NCBI GenBank assembly: GCA_964646585.1
Contig: CAZYEY010000120.1
Location: forward strand, 1 to 38,895
Source of the DNA: PFJX01 sp964646585
Lineage (GTDB): Bacteria > Pseudomonadota > Gammaproteobacteria > Burkholderiales > Thiobacillaceae
DNA length: 38,895 nucleotides
Direction: 5' to 3'
Of the stretch, positions 33,057 through 38,895 are shown in pieces. A program made the translations under genes and the position numbers. Under the pieces are notes generated by a model, which saw only the letters and a list, made by a program, of their open reading frames with translations, made no database searches and was not told the origin of the DNA. Each line of letters starts with the position of its first letter. The stretch's first letter is position 1.

Positions 33057-34195
33057 GCGTGGAGACCCGATTCCTCGAACCCCTGGACGTGCTCTTCCTG
33101 CGCGGCAACAAACTGTTCGGCGACCCGGGCAGCTTCGGCGAGGCACTCATCCCGCCCTGGCCTTCGGTGGCGGCGGGCGCCATCCGCTCGCGCATGCTGG
33201 CCGATGCCAAGGTCGATTTCGCCGCCTTCGCACGCGGTGCAGTCGTGCATCCGGAACTGGGCACCCCCAGTGAACCCGGCCCGTTCCGGGTGACCGCCTT
33301 CCACCTCGCCCGCCGCCTGGCCGACGGCCGGGTGGAGATCCTGTATCCGCTGCCGGCCGATGTCGTGGTCCGTGAGAACGCGGCCGGAAATGCGACCGTG
33401 CAATCCCTCACCCCAACCCCTTTCCCCGAGGGAGAGGGGCTGCAAAGTTCCGCGCCGCTGCCGCTGCTGCCCGTGCTGGCCGAGAGTGAGCGCAGCAAGC
33501 CCGCGGCCGGCTACTGGCTGGCCGAATCGGGTTGGCGCAAATACCTGGCGGGGGAAACGCCCGGTACCGCCGATCTGGTGAAATCCGACGCGCTCTGGAC
33601 TCTCGACCACCGGGTGGGCGTGGGCCTGGAGGCCGCCACCCGGCGCGCCGCCGACGGCCGCCTGTTCTCGGCGCAGGCGGTGGCGATGCGGCCGGGCGTT
33701 GGCTTCCTTGCTGCCATCCGCGACGCACTGCCGCCCAGTGATGGCACGGTCCGCCTCGGCGGCGATGGCCGCGCCGCCGCCGTTCATGCCGTCGAAAAGA
33801 CCCTGCCCGAGCCGGATTACGCCGCCATCGCCAAGACGGGCCACTGCCGCCTGGTGCTGGCCACACCCGGCCTTTTCTCGGCGGGCTGGCTGCCCACCGG
33901 CATGCGCCGGGAAGCCGACGGCAGTTACCGCTTCGACCTCCACGGCGTGCGTGGCCGACTGGTCTGCGCCGCCGTGCCCCGCGCCGAAGTCGTCTCCGGC
34001 TGGGATCTCGCGCGCTGGCAGCCCAAGCCGGCCCGGCGCGCCGCCCCCAGCGGCAGCGTGTGGTGGCTGGATGAACTGCAGGCCCCCCCCGAGGCCCTGC
34101 GCAAGCTTGCCGAAGCCGGTCTTTGGAGCGAATCCTGCGAAGATGCGCCGCGTCGCGCCGAGGGCTTCAACCAACTCTTCATCGCTGCTTACTGA
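33053..34195 (+). CDS. cmr3: Type III-B CRISPR RAMP protein Cmr3
   Basis: 380 aa. Cmr3 pairs with Cas10 and holds the crRNA 5' tag. It starts RFLEPLDVLFLRGNKLFGDPG, the typical Cmr3 opening, followed by PPWPSVAAGAIRSRML. A segment at about 118-129 (SLTPTPFPEGEG) comes from a palindromic repeat that is the inverse of the one in cmr2. The ATG overlaps the cmr2 stop; cmr4 begins 13 nt after its end. Confidence 0.93.
   Translation: MSVETRFLEPLDVLFLRGNKLFGDPGSFGEALIPPWPSVAAGAIRSRMLADAKVDFAAFARGAVVHPELGTPSEPGPFRVTAFHLARRLADGRVEILYPLPADVVVRENAAGNATVQSLTPTPFPEGEGLQSSAPLPLLPVLAESERSKPAAGYWLAESGWRKYLAGETPGTADLVKSDALWTLDHRVGVGLEAATRRAADGRLFSAQAVAMRPGVGFLAAIRDALPPSDGTVRLGGDGRAAAVHAVEKTLPEPDYAAIAKTGHCRLVLATPGLFSAGWLPTGMRREADGSYRFDLHGVRGRLVCAAVPRAEVVSGWDLARWQPKPARRAAPSGSVWWLDELQAPPEALRKLAEAGLWSESCEDAPRRAEGFNQLFIAAY
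33405..33439. repeat. Palindromic repeat inserted in frame in cmr3
   Basis: 35 bp, CCCTCACCCC then AACCCCTTTCCC / GGGAGAGGGG hairpin. Same repeat as at 31322-31357 but in the opposite orientation. It codes LTPTPFPEGEG in frame, the kind of peptide these repeats give when they land in genes. Confidence 0.8.
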
Positions 34196-34208
34196 GGGAG
34201 ACAAACCC

Positions 34209-35108
34209 ATGTTCGAAAAACACGCCGCCGTATTCCTCTACGCCGTCAGCCCCGTTCACATGGGCGCCGGCCAGGCCGTGGGGGTCATCGACAACCCCAT
34301 CCAGCGCGAGCGCCACACCGGCCACCCCTGCTTTGCCGGCTCCGGCATCAAGGGCGCGGTGCGGCACGGGTTCGAGGCCCTGGGCGGCAACAAGTCGCTG
34401 CTCGACCGCCTGTTCGGCCCCGATGCCGGCTCCGGCGACCTCCATGCCGGCGCCGTCAGCTTCGGTGACGCCCAGTTGGTCGCCCTGCCGGTGCGTTCCC
34501 TCAAGGGCGGCTATGTCTACGCCACCTGCCCCCAGGCCCTCTCCCGCGCCCAGCGCCTGCTCGGCTTGATCGGTGATGCGGTCGAGTGGCCGACGCTGAC
34601 GGTTGCCGAGGGGCACTGCCTCGTCGCCAACCAAGCGCTGCTCTCTGGCGACAAGCTGCATCTGGAAGCCTTCGAGTACACCACTCAGGAACGGGATAGC
34701 ACCGCGGTCAAGGCCGTCGCCGAAGACCTCGCCACCCGCGCCCTGCCCGGGGGCAGCGGCTACGACTACTTCCGCGACAAGCTGAAGACCGATCTGGTGC
34801 TCCTCTCCGACACCGATTTCGCCTACTTCGCCCAGAACGCCATGCTGGTGGAACCGCATGTGCGCATCGACGCCGACACCGGCACCGCCAGCGACGGTGG
34901 CCTGTTCTACACCGAGAACCTGCCGCCGGAATCGCTGCTCGTCGCGCCCTTGATGGCAAGCCAAACCCGCACAGGCAAGGATGACAACCCCGCCGAAACG
35001 GTCATGGCCCAGATCAAGGGTGTCATCCACGGCAAGCTGTTGCAGATCGGCGGCGATGTCACCACCGGGCGCGGGCTGGTGGTGGCGCAAGTGGTGGAGG
35101 GCAAGTAA
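34209..35108 (+). CDS. cmr4: Type III-B CRISPR backbone RNase Cmr4
   Basis: 299 aa. Cmr4 forms the repeating backbone and cuts target RNA at 6-nt steps. The opening AVFLYAVSPVHMGAGQAVGVID is typical; Asp28 in GVIDNP aligns with the catalytic Asp of characterised Cmr4. GSGIKGAVR is the RAMP Gly loop and the C-terminal GGDVTTGRGLV is conserved. GGGAG lies about 9 nt before the ATG. Confidence 0.95.
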   Translation: MFEKHAAVFLYAVSPVHMGAGQAVGVIDNPIQRERHTGHPCFAGSGIKGAVRHGFEALGGNKSLLDRLFGPDAGSGDLHAGAVSFGDAQLVALPVRSLKGGYVYATCPQALSRAQRLLGLIGDAVEWPTLTVAEGHCLVANQALLSGDKLHLEAFEYTTQERDSTAVKAVAEDLATRALPGGSGYDYFRDKLKTDLVLLSDTDFAYFAQNAMLVEPHVRIDADTGTASDGGLFYTENLPPESLLVAPLMASQTRTGKDDNPAETVMAQIKGVIHGKLLQIGGDVTTGRGLVVAQVVEGK

Positions 35109-35456
35109 ATGGCTACGCTCGAACAACTACGCGCCCAGGATGCCTGGGCCAAGAGCGCCCACTACACCAAGGAGCACGTCAACGTCGCCAAGGGCCTGCC
35201 GGCCCTGATCATGAACAGCGGCCTCATGCAGGTGCTGGCGTTCTGCCATGAAAAGGGCGGCGCCAACGAGCAGGTGGCCGCCCACCTGCGCCAGTGGCTG
35301 GGCAAACGCTTCAACGGCGTGGACCGGGATCCCGGCTTCGAGCCCCTGATGCAGGCGCTCATGAACGCCAGCCCGCAGGATTTCCAGGCCATCACCGCCG
35401 AAGCCTTCGCCTGGCTCAAATGGCTGCGCCAGATGGCCGCCGCGAGGCAGGGATGA
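35109..35456 (+). CDS. cmr5: Type III-B CRISPR small subunit Cmr5
   Basis: 115 aa, all helical in pattern, the normal size for Cmr5, which lines the target-RNA groove beside Cmr4. Conserved stretches are AKSAHYTKEHVNVAKGLPALIMNSGLMQ (short Cmr5 core) and the C-terminal AEAFAWLKWLRQMA. The ATG follows the cmr4 TAA directly with no gap. The locus is then interrupted by an opposite-strand toxin-antitoxin pair. Confidence 0.94.
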   Translation: MATLEQLRAQDAWAKSAHYTKEHVNVAKGLPALIMNSGLMQVLAFCHEKGGANEQVAAHLRQWLGKRFNGVDRDPGFEPLMQALMNASPQDFQAITAEAFAWLKWLRQMAAARQG

Positions 35457-35473
35457 GACCAGATTGCCGTCTA

Positions 35474-35881
35474 TCAGGAAAGACCGCGCAGGCGCAGATA
35501 GGCCTCGCGCGGGCTGACGATGGGCAGGTCATCCACCTGCCCCAGGTCGAGCAGCGCCTTGTCGCCGGTGACGAACCAATCCGCCCCGGCGTCCAGCGCC
35601 GCGGCGAGGATCCAGGCATCGTCCGGGTCGGGGACGTCTGCGATCGGCGCTTCGGCCGCGGGAAGCACGACACAGGCCTCGGCAAAGAATTCCCCGGCCA
35701 GGGCGAGTTCTCCTTCTCCCGCCTGAAACTTGGTTTCGGCGATGCGGAAGAACTCCTGTTTCACCCGTTCATCGAGCAACAGTTCCGCCTCGTCCTCCAC
35801 CCCTGCCGCCAGCAAGTCCGCGCACAGGCCGCGGCCCAGCATCCCGCTCAGCCAGACGTTGGTGTCGAAGAAGATCTTCAC
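35474..35881 (-). CDS. PIN-domain RNase toxin (VapC-like)
   Basis: 135 aa. PIN-fold acidic residues are seen: Asp6 (FFDTNVWLSG), Glu43, Asp85/87/88 (VPDPDDAWILAAA) and Asp107 (VTGDKALL). This matches the PIN_3/TIGR00305 type of toxin that cuts RNA. Its ATG overlaps the antitoxin stop by ATGA. It faces cmr5 with only 17 nt between. Confidence 0.9.
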   Translation of the reverse strand: MKIFFDTNVWLSGMLGRGLCADLLAAGVEDEAELLLDERVKQEFFRIAETKFQAGEGELALAGEFFAEACVVLPAAEAPIADVPDPDDAWILAAALDAGADWFVTGDKALLDLGQVDDLPIVSPREAYLRLRGLS

Positions 35882-36093
35882 GAAAAGTCGCGGAAGAAAT
35901 CCTCGTCGGTCAGATACCCCGCCTTCTCGGCAAAGGGACGCAACGCCTGCTGCGAGCGCTTCAGGGCGGCCAGTGCCAGTTGCTTGCGGATGAAATCGCG
36001 CACCAAGTCGCTTTTGGTCCGGTGGGCCGCCGCCGCCAGCCGGGTGAGTTCGGCATCCAGCTTGTCATCCAGACGAATGGTCAAGGAACTCAT
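35878..36093 (-). CDS. Ribbon-helix-helix antitoxin
   Basis: 71 aa. Residues 1-45 fit an RHH DNA-binding fold (SLTIRLDDKLDAELTRLA, then RTKSDLVRDFIRKQ). The C-terminal tail (AEKAGYLTDEDFFRDF) is likely the toxin-neutralising part. TAGGAGC precedes the ATG. It is upstream of the PIN toxin, the usual VapBC order, and its promoter region is shared with cmr6 on the other strand. Confidence 0.9.
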   Translation of the reverse strand: MSSLTIRLDDKLDAELTRLAAAAHRTKSDLVRDFIRKQLALAALKRSQQALRPFAEKAGYLTDEDFFRDFS

Positions 36094-36105
36094 CGGGCGC
36101 TCCTA

Positions 36106-36127
36106 TTTGTAAGTCAATGTAATACAG
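36106..36127. promoter_or_regulatory. AT-rich divergent control region between antitoxin and cmr6
   Basis: The 45-nt gap holds TTGTAA...TAATACA, an imperfect dyad (TGTATTACA / TTACA on the minus strand) in a local AT-rich patch. Candidate RHH operator. It may also promote cmr6, which cannot easily be served by the upstream cmr promoter if the opposite-strand pair blocks transcription. Confidence 0.4.
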
Positions 36128-36138
36128 GATACCACGCC

Positions 36139-37407
36139 ATGCCGATCGCCGCCGTGCCCGCCTACCTGGGCCATGATTTCAAAGACGCCTCGCCCGGAAT
36201 GCGTTTTGGGATGTATCTCAAGCTCTGGGGGGTCAACCGCCGCACTCAGGCACTGCTGTGGCAGACGCATGACATCGCTTACGAAGTACGCGGCCCACAG
36301 CAGCAAGAGCGCGAAGTCAAATACGAAAACAAGGTCTCCGCACTCGCCGACAGCACCAAGCTCACCCCGCGTGACAAAGCCGTCATGCAAGGGCTCGCCA
36401 CCCGCCAATCCGCCCTGGCCGCCACCGTCGCCCCGGACCAGCTGCTCCGCCTCGACGCCCAAGCCGTCGCCCCCTTCACCACCGGCCTGGGCAACGAACA
36501 CCCGCTGGAGAACGGCTTTTCCTTCCTCAACCCCTACGGCCTGCCTTATCTGCCGGGTTCCGGCGTCAAAGGCGTGCTGCGCCAGGCCGCGCGCGAGCTG
36601 GCCAGCGGCGAATGGAGCGAGAAGCACGGCTGGGAGGAGACGCTCGACTACGAGATCACCATCGACCGCAAACCGGTTCGGCTGTCCATGCTCGACGTGC
36701 TGTTCGGCCGCGAATCCGCGGCCGGCGACACCGAACACGTGCGCGGCGCGCTCGCCTTCTGGGACGTGATCCCCCAGATCAAGGGCGACAGCCTGATGGT
36801 GGAGATCATGACCCCGCATCAGTCCCATTACTACCAGCAAAAACGCGACCGCAAGGCCGGCGACAGCGCCAGCCCCCACGACTCCGGCCAGCCCAATCCC
36901 ATCAGCTACCTCACCGTGCCCCCGGGTTCCGGCTTCGCCTTCCATGTGGTCTGCGATAGCGCGCATCTGGGGCGCCTCGCCCCGGCCCTGGCCGACCAAT
37001 GGAAGACCCTGCTCACCGCCGCCTTCGAGCACGCCTTCCAATGGCTGGGCTTCGGCGCCAAGACGGCGGTGGGCTATGGCGCAATGGAAAGCGAGGCAAT
37101 GCGTCAAACTCGCGCACAAGAGGCTGAACGCCAGCGAGAAGCCCGAAAAGAAGATGCCAACCGGGAAAAAGCGGAACGGCAACAGGCCGAAGCTGTACCT
37201 TGGCAGGGTGCCCGACTCAAATTTAACCGTGCCAACAAAGCACTCACGGCGGAGAAAGACGGCAAATCGGCAGTGGCCATCGCCCCAAAAGGCGAAGAAC
37301 TGCTCGCCACTTTGCCGGTGGAGATACGAAAAAAAGTGGAAACCAACCAGTTCGTCAAAGCCACCGCGTATGTGGCGGGCACGACATTGATCCGCATCGA
37401 GACATGA
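36139..37407 (+). CDS. cmr6: Type III-B CRISPR RAMP protein Cmr6 with C-terminal extension
   Basis: 422 aa. The RAMP part (1 to about 317) shows the Cmr6 opening PAYLGHDFKDASPGMRFGMYLKLW. It also has GLGNEHPLENGFSFLNPYGLPYLPGSGVKGVLRQAAREL (Gly loop) and GFGAKTAVGYGAM. After this comes a charged helix (about 318-350, rich in Gln/Glu/Arg/Lys) and a small, probably beta-rich domain to the end. The DNA of that extension is visibly more A-rich. AGGA precedes the ATG at 36139. The stop overlaps csx16 by ATGA. Confidence 0.92.
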   Translation: MPIAAVPAYLGHDFKDASPGMRFGMYLKLWGVNRRTQALLWQTHDIAYEVRGPQQQEREVKYENKVSALADSTKLTPRDKAVMQGLATRQSALAATVAPDQLLRLDAQAVAPFTTGLGNEHPLENGFSFLNPYGLPYLPGSGVKGVLRQAARELASGEWSEKHGWEETLDYEITIDRKPVRLSMLDVLFGRESAAGDTEHVRGALAFWDVIPQIKGDSLMVEIMTPHQSHYYQQKRDRKAGDSASPHDSGQPNPISYLTVPPGSGFAFHVVCDSAHLGRLAPALADQWKTLLTAAFEHAFQWLGFGAKTAVGYGAMESEAMRQTRAQEAERQREARKEDANREKAERQQAEAVPWQGARLKFNRANKALTAEKDGKSAVAIAPKGEELLATLPVEIRKKVETNQFVKATAYVAGTTLIRIET

Positions 37408-37727
37408 CCACCTTCTTCGTCACCCGCCACCCCGGCGCCGTCGAATGGGCACGCCGTCAGGGCATCGAAGTGGACCAGCGCATCGTCCACCTCGCCCCCG
37501 CCGAAGTCGGCGCCGGCGACACGGTCATCGGCACCCTGCCGGTGAACCTGGCGGCCCAGGTCTGCGCCCGCGGCGGCCGCTACGTCAATCTCTCCCTCGA
37601 CCTTCCACCCGAGGCGCGGGGCCAGGAGCTCAGCGCCGACGAGTTGGAGCGTTACGGCGCCCGGCTGGAGGCCTACACGGTGAGCCTGGATCCCGCACCG
37701 CCCACATCCAACGAGGCAAACCCATGA
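37404..37727 (+). CDS. csx16: CRISPR-associated protein Csx16 (VVA1548 family)
   Basis: 107 aa. Family pattern: TTFFVTRHPGAVEWARRQGI, then GDTVIGTLPVNLAAQVCARGGRYVNLSLDLP and RGQELSADEL. Csx16 is found with type III systems and has been proposed to act on cyclic oligoadenylate as a ring nuclease. Both ends overlap neighbours by ATGA (cmr6 and the Csx2 gene), so it is made together with them. Confidence 0.93.
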   Translation: MTTFFVTRHPGAVEWARRQGIEVDQRIVHLAPAEVGAGDTVIGTLPVNLAAQVCARGGRYVNLSLDLPPEARGQELSADELERYGARLEAYTVSLDPAPPTSNEANP

Positions 37728-38887
37728 CCACCCTGATCAGCTTCCTCGGCAAGCAGCAGCAAGGCTACCGCACCGCCACCTACCGCTTCGACGCGGCCCA
37801 CACTGCGTGCGTGCCGTTCTTCGGCATGGCCCTGGCCGAGTATCTGCACCCAGGCCGGCTCATCCTGCTGGGTACCTCGGGCAGCATGTGGGACGTCTTT
37901 TTCGAGCGGGAGGGAGAGCATGGTGACGACGCTCTGCTGCGCATCATCGACGCGGCGGCCAGCAACGCCGTCACCGAAGACCTGCTCGCCGACCACGCCC
38001 GCCGGCTGTCCGGCAAGCTCGGCTACCCGGTCGAATGCCAGCTCATCCCCTACGCCCGGGACGAGGCCGAGCAGACTAGCATCCTTGCCAAGCTCGCCGA
38101 CGCGCTGAGCGAAGGCGAGCGCGTGGTGCTCGACGTCACCCACGCCTTCCGCCACCTGCCCATGCTGGCCCTGGTCGCTGCCCGCTATCTGAAACACGTG
38201 CGCCATGTCGAAGTCACGGACATCTACTATGGCGCCCTGGAGATGACCCCGCCAGTCGGCGAGACACCGGTACTGCGGCTGGGCGGCATGCTGAAGATGC
38301 TCGACTGGATGGACGCCCTGGCCACCTATGAGAAAGACGGCGATTACGGCCCCTTCGCTGAGCTGCTCAAAGCAGACGGCATGGAGCCCGCACGCGCCAG
38401 CCTACTGAGAAAAGCCGCCTTCTTCGAACGCACCAGCAACCCGGTCAAGGCGCGGGAAACCCTGAGCAGCGTCACCGGCTCGGTGCAAGGGCACGACGGA
38501 TCAATGGGACGGCTCTTTCGCGATGAACTGATCAAGCGCCTGAGCTGGTTCCGCGCGCCCGACCGTGCCGGCTGGGAAGCCGAACTGGCCCGCGCCTACC
38601 TGGACCGGCGCGACTACCTGCGTGCCGCCACCTTTCTCTACGAAGCCTTCGTCACCCGTTCCACTCTCGATGCCGGTGGCAACCCCAACGACTTTGAACA
38701 GCGCAAGCAGGCTTATGGCGCGGCGCGTGAAAAGAACCCGGACGTCAAGACCCTCGAATACCTGCGCAACAGCCTGGCCCACGGCGTGCGCCCCCAGAAC
38801 GACCGGGATGTCCGCCTGCTCGGCGCCGAGGACACCCTGCGCAACGCGCTGGCACGCCTTGCCAATCACCTGTTCCAACGCCCATGA
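37724..38887 (+). CDS. csx2: Csx2/TM1812-family CARF protein with HEPN RNase motif
   Basis: 387 aa. The CARF half begins TTLISFLGK and has LILLGTSGSMWDVF and VVLDVTHAFRHLPML (DxTH at 137-140), the hallmark of the Csx1/Csx2 group. The C-terminal helical part has a HEPN catalytic motif, RNSLAH at 348-353 (R-x4-H). Such proteins cut RNA non-specifically when cyclic oligoadenylate binds the CARF domain. Starts with ATGA overlap with csx16; its own stop overlaps the next gene. Confidence 0.93.
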   Translation: MTTLISFLGKQQQGYRTATYRFDAAHTACVPFFGMALAEYLHPGRLILLGTSGSMWDVFFEREGEHGDDALLRIIDAAASNAVTEDLLADHARRLSGKLGYPVECQLIPYARDEAEQTSILAKLADALSEGERVVLDVTHAFRHLPMLALVAARYLKHVRHVEVTDIYYGALEMTPPVGETPVLRLGGMLKMLDWMDALATYEKDGDYGPFAELLKADGMEPARASLLRKAAFFERTSNPVKARETLSSVTGSVQGHDGSMGRLFRDELIKRLSWFRAPDRAGWEAELARAYLDRRDYLRAATFLYEAFVTRSTLDAGGNPNDFEQRKQAYGAAREKNPDVKTLEYLRNSLAHGVRPQNDRDVRLLGAEDTLRNALARLANHLFQRP

Positions 38888-38895
38888 CCCTCCCC
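38884..38895 (+). CDS. Start of a further gene, cut by the window edge
   Basis: ATG at 38884 overlapping the Csx2 stop (ATGA), with only M-T-L-P visible. The same overlap is used at most junctions in this locus, so another CRISPR-associated gene is likely. Identity cannot be told. Confidence 0.4.

Noticed and set aside
30132..33146. 1004-codon minus-strand open frame opposite cmr2
   Set aside because: Antisense shadow of the Cas10 gene; it has no recognisable domain and no ribosome site.
34083..34090. Run of eight C residues in cmr3 as a phase-variable tract
   Set aside because: Eight is near what is expected in GC-rich coding DNA, and the frame is intact.
34101..34110. Third GCAAGCTTGC inside cmr3 as another operator
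   Set aside because: It lies within codons for R-K-L-A and the palindrome does not extend beyond 10 bp, so chance is the simpler explanation.
26233..38895. CRISPR repeat-spacer array
   Set aside because: No regularly spaced direct repeats of 25-40 nt were seen in any gap or elsewhere in the window.
1..38895. tRNA or rRNA genes
   Set aside because: No tRNA-like T-loop/acceptor pattern or rRNA segment was recognised on either strand.

Overview
This window looks like chromosomal DNA of a GC-rich betaproteobacterium. The evidence is the gene order sdhC-sdhD-sdhA-sdhB-sdhE-gltA-sucA, the H-NS-like protein of about 100 residues, the nudJ-mnmA pair, and a thiosulfate-oxidation cytochrome (SoxXA). 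A sulfur-oxidising member of the Nitrosomonadales/Rhodocyclales neighbourhood would fit, but no rRNA or marker in the window fixes the genus.

Layout. (1) 1-8.2 kb, mixed housekeeping and stress genes: a DEAD-box helicase running off the left edge (with an 11-C run in its Q motif), a single-chain SoxX-SoxA triheme cytochrome, tadA overlapping a small L,D-transpeptidase-like gene, two tandem Hsp20 genes, a soluble PAS histidine kinase, an IS5-type transposase and an H-NS-like gene with a clear promoter. (2) 8.2-16 kb, a minus-strand TCA-cycle operon read sdhC, sdhD, sdhA, sdhB, sdhE, gltA, sucA, closed by a bidirectional terminator. The E2 and E3 genes that usually follow sucA are absent. A 48-codon ORF resembling a decayed copy of the sdhA start lies between sdhD and sdhA. 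(3) 16-26.2 kb: a ferredoxin-reductase-like flavoprotein with an N-terminal HTH-like segment, recJ, an M48 lipoprotein protease, the coupled set rimO-nudJ-mnmA, a methyltransferase, a metallo-beta-lactamase/ODP-like protein, a small membrane protein and a ZIP transporter.

(4) 26.3-38.9 kb, a type III-B (Cmr) CRISPR effector locus on the plus strand. It reads: NE0113-family CARF protein with a winged-helix-like C-terminus; a DUF2130 coiled-coil protein with a PD-(D/E)XK-like core; cmr1; cmr2/cas10 with an intact GGDD; cmr3; cmr4; cmr5; an opposite-strand PIN/RHH toxin-antitoxin pair; cmr6 with a C-terminal extension; csx16; a Csx2-family CARF-HEPN protein; and the first codons of a further gene. 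Most junctions overlap by ATGA or are a few bases apart. By analogy with known type III systems, Cas10 bound to target RNA would make cyclic oligoadenylate, which CARF proteins sense. Csx2 would then cut RNA through its HEPN site, while NE0113 and Csx16 would sense or degrade the messenger. No CRISPR array, cas6, cas1 or cas2 is present in the window.

The most unusual points in the CRISPR locus are: the DUF2130 nuclease-like gene translationally coupled to the CARF-wHTH gene; two 16-bp perfect palindromes with the same 10-bp core, placed 57 and 54 bp before the CARF gene and cmr1; two inverted copies of one palindromic repeat inserted in frame in cmr2 and cmr3; and the toxin-antitoxin pair splitting the cmr genes.
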